From Combretum micranthum (taxonomy: Eukaryota; Streptophyta; Magnoliopsida; Myrtales; Combretaceae): DNA of 64,000 nucleotides. A model generated the notes under the pieces. It did not search any database and was not told the DNA's origin. It saw only the letters and a list, made by a program, of their open reading frames with translations. Shown here piece by piece: positions 1-13,497 of this stretch (within the stretch, counting starts at the first letter, position 1; the number at the start of each line of letters is the position of its first letter). The stretch spans positions 496,001-560,000 of the forward strand of contig JAMXBD010000169.1 in the NCBI GenBank assembly GCA_024138025.1. The letters run 5' to 3'. Made by a program: the position numbers and the translations under genes.

Positions 1-1003
1 GCATCATTTAAGGATTGAACTTACAACTATTGAGATCGGATAAGCCACAATAGATGCGTCTACGAAATTTTATCACCTTAATATAATATAATAGAACTGG
101 AAGAACTGATATCAAGGTGCTCCGATAGTCCGATTGATTAACGTTTCAGAAATAATTAATCCGTGCAAGGATTAACATTTCAGAAATGATTAAATCGTGC
201 AAGGAAGCAACGGTGCTGGAAAAATAAAAAAGGAAAAGCGTGAAGACCATTGTTTATTCTTGACGAAGACTGAACAAATAAGAGAATAATTGTAGAAATT
301 CTTTATAAATGTAGAAATTCTTTCTTCGTGAAATCACACCGCAAGTAATATATACATATATACGTATATATAATACGTTGTATGAATAATTCCTCTATGC
401 AAATATTTTGTTTAAGCTTTGACCCAAAAAAAGAGTAAAAGTTATGTATAAGCAAAAATAAAGTGGAAAATTTGCCTAGAAATAAAAAATTATATGGTTT
501 CGGTTTTAGAACTAGACTGGAAACCACCGGTTTGCTTGAAACCGGATCAAAACCGGCTCATCAGGTTCCGATCCCGGTTCCCCATTTTCCAAAACCGGAA
601 TTGGTGGTTCTAGTTCCGGTCTGGTCTGGTTTCGAACCGGCACTGACCTCTACATAGATATATAAGTATGAAAACATATCGAGTCTCGGGATTCTTGAAA
701 AATAGTATTTCTAGAAGTATCTCAAGGGCTCACAAATAGATCCACGTAACCAATACAATTCTAAAAAGTATGAATAAAACCCTAAACAAAATCAAGGCTA
801 TCTCTACGGTCTTAGTCTCTCGTTAAGAAACATCTCATAGCCTTCATAATCATAAAAATCACCCTTGGATCCATCAAAACCTAAAAATGAAAGAAATAAG
901 TTGAAGTTCAGTATACAACAATGCAAAAGCATACAATATGATCACACACACATAATCTAAATGCAAATACATCAATTAACAATTTAGATCTTTGATTTAG
1001 GAG
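1..1003. other. Unassigned non-coding DNA
   Basis: No gene or element end could be recognised here apart from the CCGGTT-rich patch listed separately. Short open frames on both strands are A+T-rich with no recognisable domain. The right border is the proposed end of a reverse-strand LTR-like block. Confidence 0.4.
463..660. repeat. CCGGTT-rich degenerate repeat patch, possible hAT-like element end
   Basis: Between about 500 and 655 the motif ACCGG/CCGGTT recurs at least eight times in both orientations, in a background otherwise poor in CG. The right edge (about 653) reads GGTCAGTGCCGG on the reverse strand after TAGA, which resembles a hAT-type end. The 47,924-48,625 MITE also has a CCGGTT/GGTTAACC-rich interior. 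No matching left end or 8-bp duplication was found, so this may be a truncated relative or unrelated. A 64-residue open frame across it is explained by the repeat. Confidence 0.35.
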
Positions 1004-4000
1004 TGACGAATCAACATTGGAGCACTCACATTGTGGCAACATGACTAGGAACCTTAGGGTCCTAAGTAGCAGCAACTACTTAGGGGGTTAGTAAAGGCAA
1101 TCTGAATATCTTTACCTCCTAGATCTATCAAGTAATAGCCTTGTTTAAGGTTCATAACCATTATGCATCTTTACTTATTACATTTCATAATATAATGTAG
1201 CTCAATCGAAACTTATAGTTGTGAGTTATACTATATTACTTCTTATTATTTAAAATAAATGTTATTCAGACACTGCTCTACCTATCAACTACCTACCGAG
1301 CCACCATCGGTAGCCTAAACACCCAACTACTATGTTGGTATTACTTAGCAAGTTTGTCACTCCTCGAACCAAATTAAATGACATAGAACAAGCAAGGCAA
1401 TAATTGTCATGCCTCAAAGGGTACCCAAAACGCGACAATCCACCACACTCAATATTTAAACTTAAGTATGACATCCTTAGTCATCCTATAAGTTTACATA
1501 TCGGGTGTAAGGTGTACTTGCATAATTTTTTGGATCACACTTTGAATCAAATAGTCTTAAGAAGGCATACAATAGCATTAAGAATATAAATCACAACAAG
1601 ATAAACAAGTTAACTTTTTACAAAAGTTAAGGGGGCATACCCTCGCCAAAATAATAGAAGTCTATCCAGTCTAAAACCATATTACAAACATCAGAGTTTA
1701 TGTTAAAGAAATTTTTCTAGAAGTCCACGCCTCTAGCTAGGTCCCGACTTCTTCAAAAGCTCCTTCATCCAAACGATAACCCTGTGAAAAGTGTTCTCTC
1801 GGAACACTTAAAAATGGGAACACCACAACAAAACTATCGGGGTATAAGCTAACAGGCTTAGTGAGATTCATTTCCAAATATTTAATACTCAATAACAGTA
1901 TATAACAGACAAGTAATTATCAACCATATGAGTGCACAAACACATGAGCATACAATACATAAGACCGTTCGGAAATCTTATGTTGAATGGATTTACGCCC
2001 TCTATTCGGGGTTAGGTGTTTCAGGCCCATACGATCAACATTTAAATTCTTCTCACTTCTTATTGTGGTTGATACAGGTGCCCACCCACACACATTTTCA
2101 ATTCCGACCTATACGCCAATATTCGAGTTTACAGGCCTCTCGTTGCCCAATTATTATGCCTTCTTCCCACAAAGGTATAATAACCTATGCAATGTGACTC
2201 ACATATGGTATGCATGGATAATTTAATTATAAGATCATGGCATATTAATTTAACAATTTATGGGTGATCATAGAGATTTCAGACAGATTAAGTCTATACT
2301 ATGTCATACAAATAATTACCATAAGCTCATTTCTATATTCTTATCATCAATTCACCCATGTAGCAATCATATTCATCCAATCAATTTTATCTTGTCCTAA
2401 TTCTAATGCCGTTACGGTTACAAGCACATACATGAGCACAACTATTTAAGAAATGAACTCACTCGGCCATGGAGAGAAATCCACTAGTCGTAGTAGTCCT
2501 CAAGGAGTAGAAATCCGTCCTCCAATTCACCTAAGTACAAGGAATACCCTCAATGAGTATTTCTCATAAAGCTCTAATAAACTTAACAATTCTATTTACT
2601 AAGTTCGTCAATTTTTGCCTAAGTTGAAGACCTAACTTAAAATGGTAATATCTAGCTCATTTTAACTCGGAATTGTGCATATTATATATCGATTTCTATC
2701 TACTCTGAAAGATCTATCCATTTCTCAAGTTAAATCAAACATCCAAGGTCATTTGAGAGTCGAAAAACTACTGTATAATAGAGTTACAGATTTCCAGTTT
2801 TGAGTTCTTGTTGAAAATTGTTACTTTTGTTCCATTTAACTTTTTAGATCAACTTATAGGTTCTACACTTGTAAAGAGAACTTCTAGCCAAAGATAAAGA
2901 ATTAAATACTTATATGATCATCAAGATATTATCCAAATGAAAATTCAAAGAATCTATTTTTGTAAAAACCGAAATTTTGAGTTGAAACTCATTTTCTTGT
3001 TTTGAGAAAAATCCTTTGCTAAAACTAACATGACTCAATGAAAATAATTTTTTTATGTCACGTATTATCAAAGCATTCCATTTTCCATATAAAACTCTTG
3101 TTTTGGAGTCTAAAATAAGGTTTTCAAAATTCATCTCTTCCAAAATCCGAATTTCTTCCTTGAGTTTTAGAATGAAAAATAAAACCTAGACTTGTCTTTT
3201 ACAAAACCCTCTATTTTAGAAATACCTTTTAGGCGAACTCATCTGAACTTATGAAAATCCAACCTTAGAATATCAATACCAAGAGCCCTTTATATTTTTG
3301 TCTAAATCTTCATTTTGAGGTTAGATAATAGGTTTTAAAAATGGGTCTTGGCTTAGATCCGAATTTTCAAAAATTGTTTTTGAACATATCTCTTGATAAA
3401 ATCCATCAAGACTCATAAAAAATCATCCTTTACATATGCTATATTAAGAGCCTTCCATTTCTTGAATAAAATCTTCATTTTTGAGTTGTAAAACATGTTT
3501 TTAGACCATGTCTTGGCCTAAATCCGAAAATGAGATTTTTTTTTTTGAAAATATCTTTTGAAAATCACCTTTGATTCTTGTAAAAAGAAGTCTTGATGAT
3601 ATACATTCACTAAACCTTTATTTTCTCAACTAAAACTTCCATTTTGAGACTTGGAAGAGGGTTTTTAAATATAGGTTTTGCCAAGATAAGAATTTCACTA
3701 TTTTTACTCAAATTCAAATCTAAGATCTACACATAACATGAACATAAATATAAAAGAAATGCATGGTAGTAAGCTCTAAACCTATAGATCTAAACATAAA
3801 CATAACCAAAGCTTCATAAAAATTAGATCTACAAAGTATAATACAAATATGAGAATAATAAAGTCTTAAAGACAATAAATATAGTAATATTATTATTGAT
3901 CATCAACTAGAGGAGTGTTTCAAAATTTTGGCATCATCATCTCTAGCCTTTAGGCATTATGGAGAGTCCTTTGATGTATGAAACCTCCATATAATCAACC

Positions 4001-5072
4001 TATAGTGTCTATAGAAGCTTAAGAAGAAGATTTACTCAAAGGATCTTCAAGAATGGAGTGTGGAAGCAAGAGATGGAAATGGGGGTAGCTTGTATTCTCT
4101 TGCAAGAACAAGGGAAAGAAAGGAATAAAGAGAGGAAAAAGAGAGTAAATGAGGTAGGGTTTGCAAAGAGAGAAATGGTGTAAATAAAAGGCATTTAATA
4201 GAGAGAGAGGAGTCTATTAATGTGTGTTAACTAATTGAAAGCAAAAAAAAAAAAATAAAACAAAGGCAGATTTGGGGAGGGGCTACACGTGAACTTCAAA
4301 GAGGGGAGAGAGAGTGTGTAGTTAATTTGTAACTTAAATTTTTGAAAGTGTAACTTGTCCCACTTAATGTGATAACTAAAAGAGACTTTAATTTATTAAA
4401 TAAATTATTAAAATAAAAGAAATATGGCTATTTTGGAGAGTATGGTCAGCTGTCATGCATTGAAAATAGAGTGTAGAATGAGTGAAAGAAAACTTGAATA
4501 ATGTGTAGAAGTGACAATAGAAGTGTACTTGAAGTATGGGTTGAAAAAATGCTTTTTATTAAGAAAATATATAAAATAAAATTAAGAAAAATATTTTTAA
4601 ATAAGTGACAGAATTTTCATAAAAAAAATTAAATAATTAATTGAATTATTTTAGTATTTCAACAAAGATGTTACTGGTACGGCCAAATATGCTTATATAA
4701 GCTATAACTGATATTTTTAGATTCCGAAAAATTATAAACTCGATATTTTTGAAATCCTTATAAAAATAAGAGTCTAAAAATATTAAAGATATATTTTTAA
4801 TTTTCCGAGCCCCGGGACATGCTTTCCAAAAATAGTATCCAATCGGGTTCGAAATAAACCGAAAATAAACCAATATGATATTTTTAAGAAATCAAATATT
4901 ATTACGGACTATTATACACACTTTACTTAATTTTTGACTTCTCGGTTTACGAACACAGAATTTCCGAATCTAAACTGTAGGGTTAAACTTGAGATCCGTT
5001 GACTTAAGGTTTCCGGTTGACTTCCCCGCCTAGGGTTAAGGCTTAGGATTACTTTAAAAATCAAGGCTTACA
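1004..5072 (-). mobile_element. LTR-like block, family Y, reverse orientation (probable solo LTR)
   Basis: Read on the minus strand it starts TGTAAGCC (5,072 downward), which matches the start of the forward Y block at 54,332. It ends near 1,004 with a tail resembling the Y end at 57,571. Blocks in the leader are shared with families X and Y: the minus-strand counterpart of AAGTTATGGCCATTTTAA lies near 2,640-2,680, and the segment around 1,990-2,220 matches the reverse complement of about 11,450-11,760. A promoter-like zone lies near 4,100-4,200 (minus strand). No protein domains are visible. Target duplications did not match, so the ends are approximate. Confidence 0.5.
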
Positions 5073-6718
5073 ATAATTATGAATTGTCTTTAAGTTTTAA
5101 ATCATTTTGGGGATATGTATTTTAGAAAGTAACATGCAAGTCATTGTGTATATGATAATAAGGCTAAAAGTCTACATGATATCAGAAGATAAGTGAAAAG
5201 GCAAACAAGTACCTATTCAAGAAGGATTATTTCATATGAGTATTGGGTTTACAACTTAATTATCAAGTTCATAATTGATTGTTCCATTAGAGTAAGTTTT
5301 ATATATATATATATATAGATATATAGTACGACTTCATTTAGTATCTTAAATTAAATTCATTTTAAGGTGCCATTAGTTCTAATTCGACAGAAGTTGAATA
5401 TAAATGATCTTAACTGGACTTCAAGGGATTATAGGCCTATAAAATAAAACACGACTAGTGGCATGTTGGGGTTGGGCCTAGTACAACCATTTTGATGCCT
5501 AAATTATCAAGCATATAAATTGGGGTGTAGTTAATCTACATGAAAGATAGTGCGGTCAACATTATTGTTCATATGGGGGAAAGATGTTTACTTATAGTCA
5601 AATGATCCCTAATGATTGACCCATGGGATCGTGCCTTTGTGGGAAAGTGAGCATGTGAATAGTTGATGATGGTTACGGTAGACATGGGACGAACCTACTA
5701 ATCCACATTTACATGTGTTGAACCTAACCGAGGATATTATACAGAGAGATGCCAAGTACAGTGCCAACCAAGTGTTAAAGGAGCCGGTCAATACATTGAG
5801 CAAGGAGACATATGTCTTGATGGGGGCTTCAAGTTCTTGCTAGCATGGAATGGGTCTTAGCCAGGGTCGGCCTAGACGACTAATAGGCTAGCCTCAGCTT
5901 AGAAGGCTCATGGTCCATATTAAATAATCAACATTTGCACCCCTCCTCCTACTCCCTTTATCCGAGAGTTGGCAAGAGGTGTAAGTTAAGTGAACAGGTC
6001 GACCAAGGCAAGTTTAGGCTTTAGAGGATTCCTACATGAAGTATTCATTGAGTGGCATAAGTGCCATTCTTCTTTTTGGAGTGGCCAAGAGAAAGCAACT
6101 TGTTTGGTTGTTCGAATCGATGATGAACCCGAGCAATGTGTAATCTTAGCGAGTTAAATTAGTAGTTGAGTAGTGCATTGTATTGAACCGTGTTAGGAGG
6201 CCACGACTTTTCAAATTTTGGTAGAAATATCCATATGTGTCCTTGTGTTGTAATTTTCAGGAGCAATGGCCGTCACATTTGTACTCTAATAGGTGGCATC
6301 ATTTCATGCCATTTTTTTCCATCAAATCAAAGCAAACACGCATCCAATGATTGGGATAAGTGATGGTATGTTTTCTTATCATTATCTCTTTATTTGAGAA
6401 TCTTTTAGGATCTATAAATCTATCTCACTATAGTCATTCTTTTTTTTATTTATCCATATTTCCATGCATTCTACAAATTTCTTTATTGCCAACACATGCA
6501 TCCAAACATCTTTATCGTTGCTTCAATTTGAAATGTTTAATCAGAGTTATGGTTCTTCATGGACATTGAGTGAATCCATCGAAAGTGATACTTCGAGGAA
6601 GGCTACCCCCCTCCAACAACTTCGACCTTAAACCTCATTACCCAAGACAAGGTAGCGAAGAGGCTAATAGGTACAATATTCCAATGCATAATTATTGCAA
6701 CTCCCTTCGTAATAACGG
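5073..6718. other. Unassigned sequence between two LTR-like blocks
   Basis: No domain is recognisable. An (AT)n microsatellite lies at about 5,299-5,325. The stretch 5,430-5,960 looks like the leader part of plant LTRs but could not be assigned. An open frame at 6,570-6,779 (69 residues, starting MNPSKVILRG) has no recognisable family and runs into the start of the X block. Confidence 0.35.
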
Positions 6719-9700
6719 TGATGTAAATCCTTTAATTTTGCATAGCTTAATTTTGATAATTAACAATAATATGTTATAAATCTTTTTAAAAAAAAAAGAG
6801 ATTGAGAAAAGTTGCAAAATTCACTTCTGATTTTTCGCATAATAAAATATAAATATTTTAATTATAGTTTAAGAAATTCAAATATTCATTAAAAAAATTT
6901 TCTTAAGCCTTCACAATCATAAGCAATAATAATTCAACAAAGTAATTATTAGATACTCCACTAAATTTAAAAGAACTACCAATCAATTTTAAAAAATAAT
7001 TAAAAAAGTAATAATTATGCCCTGAAAGTTCTCTAATAAGAAATAGTGTGATTAATCAACCAGTAAAATTTCAACTCCAACAAATAAAAATAAATATATC
7101 TCTAGATTAATCAAACACATAGAATCAAACAATGTCTAATGAGTTAATTTGTAAAACAATCTCAAATAAATATTTTCTTACGAACTTATAATTAAAAATG
7201 ATCATAATCCCTTAATGAAACAAATAACACCACCTCCTTTAGTAAGTAAAAAAATTCTTAGAAGTCGGCTAAATCATGTAAATAATTTATTACATATGGA
7301 AATATTCAAAATATAATGCAAGTAATTATAATAAAATACAAAAGCTCTAAAATTAATACCCATAAAATATTCTACATTAGTAAATTAATCATGTGGTTAT
7401 CTTGGACACATAATACATAATAAGTATATGATGAACTATTACTACAAGTTACAATAGTAGTGGTAGTAGTATTAATAGCATAAAAAACAAGATATGTTGT
7501 AGTAATAATAATAATAATAATAATAGCAAAAACAACAACAACAATAGCAACAAGATTATTTTGTCATGTAATAAGTAACACTATACTTGATCCACATATT
7601 AAAACAATTTTGATAAGTTAACAATATTAGTACTAATATTACATTAATCATGATAACTTATCAATTTGTAACAATGCTATATGATTCTTATCAACATTAT
7701 AATTGCAATAAGTACCTTTATAATTATAGTAATAGTTTATACATAATCATAATATCAATATAACATATAACACAAGAAGACTCTAGAGCTAATTACCTAA
7801 GAAAGCTTACAATTATTAGCACGAACTATGTATTTAACAAATCATTTGATGCGTTAAATACTGTATCAAATAATTATAATATAATATAGGCCAAAATAAT
7901 ATAAGAAGATTAGTTAGAATTTTAATAAAATACATCGTGAACTCAAAAAATTCATAGTGGAACCAAAATCCTAAAATTGTATCAGATCACATCAAAATCT
8001 CAGAAACCTTAGATGGAATCAAATAAATTTTATAACCTTATAATATAAAATAAATTAAATTAAATTAAACTTGGATTAGTAAAAATTTGAAACCCTAAAT
8101 GGGATCAAATAAAGCTTCAATAACCCTAAGATATCGGATGAATTAAAGAAACCCTGGAACCTCAAAAGTAAAACGTATAGCAAAAACATAGCACCAACAA
8201 AACAATCCAATAGCTTAATTAATCGAAAACTTTACGCTAAATAATTCATCTATTTGAGCTCTAACACGCAAATTGATAATAAAATAATAAGAAATAATTT
8301 CTTATAATTAAAAACCCAAAATTTTATGGTAATCTTATAAGTAGAATCTTAGACTTAAAAATGGAACAAAAATCCTAAAGTCAAACCGAGTCAATCATAA
8401 ACTTTAGAAAATCTAGAAGATCGGACAACTTTTAAAATCATAAAACAATAAATTAATTATAAAAATATTATGAACTCAAATTATGAATCATATATATAGT
8501 ATAAACCTTAAAAAGATCAGATAGTCCAAAAATTCGATCGTTGCGAACCTTTACGAGTTTAGTTTCCGTATCCGATCACGAACACGTAAATCAAGAAAAT
8601 ATAGTTTAATTAATATTTATTAATAAAATAATGCAAATTTATTTTCTATAATATGTTATCTGAATTTTCAAATCAAATTTCATCAACCAAACAGTTTCTA
8701 CAACTGATTGTCAGTACGCAAAACAAGATAACAAAGTTGTATAACAATTAATGATACAATAATAACAATTCATCTTTCAAAAACCATTTAATGATTTATT
8801 GTTTCATAAAAATATTAGATAAAAATTTTCCGGGTCATAAAAACGTTAGATATAGCTCATATACGCATATTTTATCATTACCGGTAACTTATAAGATATT
8901 TTATTGTTACTATTCATACTATTTACTTTAATTTCTATCATTACTTGCTATCATATTCTTTTTTTTTCTTATGATTTACACATATTTCTTACACACCATA
9001 CATACCCTATTTACTACTTTTACAAGTTATCTCATTGCATGTCGAATTTGTCACTTTCACTTGATTTTTTTTCCTTCCAGCCTCTATTCATGACTGTTGT
9101 ACCCTATGTTGCAGCAAATTTTTTTTTTCAAATTATTTATCCTAATTTAATTCCTTAAATTATCTCTATAAATACCTACCCCAATTCACACTTCTTATAC
9201 TTTACAACTTCCATCAAATTTCTCTCTTTTCTTTCATTCTTTTCTCTTTTTTTTTTTCCTTCTCCTTGCTGCTGGTTCTTTGCTGACATTTTTCCTTTTC
9301 AACTCAAACACACTCCTTTCATTCATTTTTTTAAAGTAAACATACTTTCCATACATCTACAATTAGTATAGGTATTGTTTCATGCATTATCCATGGAGAA
9401 ATTCTCTCCCCATGAAGCAAAAAGCTAGGGATAATAATGCAAAAAATGAAACTCACATCTCATCTACATTATGATCATATTGGAGTTATATTCTTATTGA
9501 TATATTTTTATCAACTAATTTAACTATCTATATGTATAAATATAGTTACGCAAATATTTATATCTATTGGAGCATATAAGCTAACTAATCTAACCTTTTA
9601 TTTATGCTTTTATCTTCTTGCACATTTATTTATTTCATACAAATTATTAAGACTAGTCATTCTAGTCCTAGACTTGTCCTCATCAAGTCAAAACAATTTT

Positions 9701-12286
9701 CTTCTTTCTTTTTGGATATGTCCATAATTTAAGTCCAGGGAGCCTTAACATCAATCTAAGACTCCCATGATTTTTCTTATTTGTTTTCATGTTTTTTTTA
9801 AGGGACATGCCCATGTCTAAGTCTGGGAAGACTTGAATAAAAATCTAAGATTTCCAAATTTTTTTTCTTTTTCTTTTTCTTAAGCTTTCTTATGCATTTT
9901 CTTTTGGAACTTGTCCATTCTAAGTTTCAGGAAGCCTTGAAGCAAGCTAAGACTTCTCAATAATTGACTTTACATATATGCTTATTTAATTTTCTATATC
10001 TCTTATATTCTATATGAGTTTTTTTTTTTTTTATTTATCATACTACATAACTATATGTCATATTCATGCATGGCCATAATGTTATTGTCTTGCTAATTTT
10101 TTTTTATGGAAATAAAAGGAGTTATTTTCTTTTGCTTAAAAATTTGATTAAACCCCCAATAAACATGATTTTAAACTTAGGAAAAATTCTATTGAAAAAC
10201 TTAGGATGATGTGATTATAAATTTTTCAAGATGAAAAAATAGGTTATTTTCTTGTACATAAAAAAGGATTAAACTCTCAAGGGAAAGTGGAACGATTCTT
10301 TCCAATAATTAAAAGAGATTTCTAGCTTGAACTTAGGATAGTGATTTAACTACCCCTTTTTCTAAACATAAAATGAATCTATTTTTAATGTTAATAATTG
10401 TTTGTTATGGAAAAGTTTCTTAAAAACTTATTTAAATGGTTTATACCAACACCTTGAGAAATATTAAGAACCAAATAATTTTTCTAATTAAACTTAGAAG
10501 AAATTCACTAGTTAAGAAGCCACTTAGAAAATAAAATTTATGGAATCAAGTATTTAAAATATAAAATTAATCTTTTTATGAAGCTAAGAAAATATGAAGA
10601 TAATAGTCATAATAGGAAAGTACTCATTTACAATAACTCATAATTTTAGTTTCCTTTCAACAATTTGAAGAAAAGTTCTGCAAACTTCATTTTTTCAACT
10701 TCTAGAATGAATTGTTTTATGAAAAATCATTATTAGGGCAACATCACTAGAATCATGCTATAATATGAACATATATCTATATTAAAGGACTTTCTAAATA
10801 TATGAATATCTATATGCTTGGTATAGAATTTTTGGATGATGTAGAACTTAGAAAAATTATAATTTAAGGGCTGGAATTTTCGGATCAATTCTGTACCAAC
10901 CCATTTTGGAACCTAAATGGCTTTAAATGTTAAAAATAACCTTATAAATAAATAGATATTTTTGAGTAGGTAAAAAACAAATATAATATGTGAAATTCCA
11001 AGATAAAATGAGCAAGTTATGGCCATTTTAAGTTGGAATTTCATATAATCCGAATTTTAACGAGAATAATGAAATAGAGTTAGAAATTTAAGTAGAATCA
11101 ATATGAAATACTCATTTTGGATATTTCTTTTGTTTAGATAATAAGGAATTTGATGTACCTTTCCCTAAAGACCACTCCGACTAAGGCTTGCACTAAGGAT
11201 GAATGAGTTTATCTCCTACATTTTTTTGTTCTTACGATTTTGCTTGTAGATTAGCGGCATTAGAATTAGGAAAAGATAAAATGGAAAAACACATGTGCCT
11301 TACATATATGATTGAAATTATGTTAAGTACATCAAGGCGGGAATTATTTATAATAAATGTTTGATTTAATATAGAAATTATATGTCTGCAAATTCTATGA
11401 TCACCCATTAAAATATCTAAGATTTTGCCATGAGTACTTAATTAATTGATTCATACATATCATATGGTGAGTCACATTGCATTCACTGCTATACACTTGG
11501 TGCGACAAGGGTATAGTGGTGAGATCTGTAGAGCCCGAAACTCTACTCAATGGCAAATGGTCGCCTGAATAAAATGGTAGATAGATACTTGAATTAACTA
11601 CATTTTAGAGGCTAATAGTGTCTTGCATAAAACTACAAAAATCTTATTTGCGAATAATGGTCTATATGGCCCGAAATACCTAACCCTGAATGAAGGGGTA
11701 AATCCATTCAACACATGATTTTCCAGTAAATCCTGTGTATTGCTTGCTCACATGTTTGATGCATCTTATATGCTTGTCTTATAACTTGATTGATTTACTT
11801 GTATGAGTATATTAATACGAAAATATTTCACTAAACTAGTTATGCTTACCCTTCAATAGTTTCTTTTTATAGGAAAATCATAATGCTAGGATTAGGATAG
11901 GAACCAAGTATAGAGCGTGTCAAAGATCTAGTCATGATAATTAGAGGGTTAAAATCTCTATGGACTAAACTTAGTTGAGAGAAAAGACTTAAAACTTGAT
12001 TTATTTCTTCTATAATCTCCTTTGATAGTGGATGATAGATAACCAAAGTTGCTTTACCTTTTTTCATCTTTGGTAGGGTATTCGATTCTTTACGGTCCTT
12101 GTGATTTGTGGAAATATCGGTATCTAAAACTATTTTTATAAATATATATATGTATAACATATGGAGAGAATAAGAAATTAGAGTCTTGCAATCTCTGACT
12201 TGTAAGACGGTCTTTATGTTATGGGTGTACACGTGATATGATTACTTTAGAGTAAACCTAATAGGCCCCTATTTAGGGTCATGACA
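6719..12286 (+). mobile_element. Giant LTR-like block, family X, probable solo LTR of about 5.6 kb
   Basis: The block starts TGATGTAAATCC and ends GGTCATGACA. It is homologous along its whole length, in reverse complement, to the interrupted copy at 48,897-60,633. Its parts are a long promoter-side region (6.7-9.1 kb), a TATA box at 9,166, and a leader of about 3 kb holding the conserved block AAGTTATGGCCATTTTAA near 11,014. An (AAT)n microsatellite lies at 7,501-7,525. There is no protein-coding capacity, and the reverse-strand open frame of 121 residues at 11,867-12,232 has no recognisable domain. Lack of coding sequence plus TG...CA ends suggests a solo LTR. Flanking duplications are not clear (AACGG versus AGTAA), so the boundaries rest on the match to the other copy. 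Confidence 0.6.
9166..9173 (+). promoter_or_regulatory. TATA box of the X-family LTR
   Basis: TATAAATA sits in the context CTCTATAAATACC and is followed by a C/T-rich leader. The same context recurs at 55,044 (Y copy) and on the minus strand at 58,052-58,059 (second X copy). Conservation at the same relative place in three copies supports promoter function. Confidence 0.6.
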
Positions 12287-12976
12287 AGTAACATCTACAC
12301 CATCATGGAAAGTTTGTCGAGGGATCTCTATCCTATATAAGGTGTTGAGAGGGGTAATCTTAGTCATGTTTTCAATAGTCCTTTGTAATGATGCCAAAAA
12401 GGACCTAAAATTATAGTAATGAGATTACAAAGAGGATTTGTATAAACTATAAGAAAAATTATTTGGAAAGGACTCGAGTGAGTACACCATCACCACCTTA
12501 TCTTAATGATTGTGTCATATTGGTGTATAGAACCAATTTTTAGTTATTTGATATTACGTGGTTTTGGGTTGCGCTTCCCTTTGACCAACTTTCAAGATGA
12601 GTTACTAACTCACTTCAATTGGAGTCTTAGCTGGTTGATGCTTAATTCTTAACGGTTATTTGTTGTTTGAATAGGGTTATGTAGGAGGCTTACTCCATAA
12701 CTGGTTATATACCTCTACACCATCATATACATGAAGGATGAGCGGGTGAGTCTTCAACAAAGGAAGGAATTGGTATTGTGTACGGGTTTAGAGTTCTTAG
12801 TGAAGAACTATAAACAAGGTTTTATCATCATAAACTTGACCCTAATGCTCCATTTACAACTCATTTGGTAAGGTTGTCTCTAATAGAGCGCCAACCGAAG
12901 TAATTATTGAACGATTGAGAGATTGTAGAGGAGTTGAGGGGATTTATGAAGTGGCATCATTTGATTAACGTTAGTC
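12287..12976 (+). other. Old degenerate sequence left of the Mutator-like element
   Basis: No family is recognised. Short open stretches exist (for example around 12,736-12,830, reading MKDERVSLQQRKELV), but stops break every frame. The sequence continues directly at 16,184 once the Mutator-like element is removed, so both sides belong to one older unit. Confidence 0.35.
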
Positions 12977-13450
12977 AGATTAAAGACACCAGAGGCGTGT
13001 GTACTTTTGATTTTTGGCAATTTAGTGTCTAAACTTTCAATTTTACTGATTCAATGTCTATAGTTTCAATTTAGTATCTCCGTTAATAGAAAAGTTAATG
13101 TCGTTATACTTTTTTTTTCATTTTAGTACATGTACTTTAGTTTTAATTGCATTTTAGTGTCTATACTTTAATTTTGATGCACTTTAGTGTTTATTTACTA
13201 GTTAATTTGTTAAAAAATTAATATATTACTTTTCTTAAGTGATATATTATTTTAAAAATTAAATGAAAGTTAGGTATTAATTCATTAAAAATTAATTTTA
13301 TATTTTTAACCAATATATTACTTTAGAAATAAAAAGAAAATTATTTATATATGTTAAGTTTGATTGTAAATAATTTTTCGCATGTAATTTTCGATTTTTA
13401 TAAAATCTTATATCACTGGAAAATTCTCAACATCAATTTTATTCAAAAAT
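12977..13450 (+). repeat. Left terminal inverted repeat of the Mutator-like element
   Basis: It is the inverted counterpart of 15,710-16,183. Shared landmarks include GTACTTTTGAT near the tip and TAATGTCGTTA/TAATGTTGTTA about 120 bases in. The arms differ by scattered substitutions and small indels, so the insertion is not recent. Confidence 0.7.
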
Positions 13451-13497
13451 AAGATCATACTATGTATTTCAAAGTAAAATATAGTAGGAAAAATTTG

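Noticed and set aside
463..657. A 64-codon proline-rich open frame
   Set aside because: The frame is produced by the repeated ACCGG/CCGGTT motifs, with no start context or domain.
11867..12232. 121-codon reverse-strand frame, one of the longer frames outside recognised elements
   Set aside because: It lies in the leader of the X-type LTR, antisense, is not kept in the other X copy, and has no domain.
6714..12291. Target duplication around the X-type LTR at 6,719-12,286
   Set aside because: The flanks AACGG and AGTAA do not match; the borders were set from the second copy instead.
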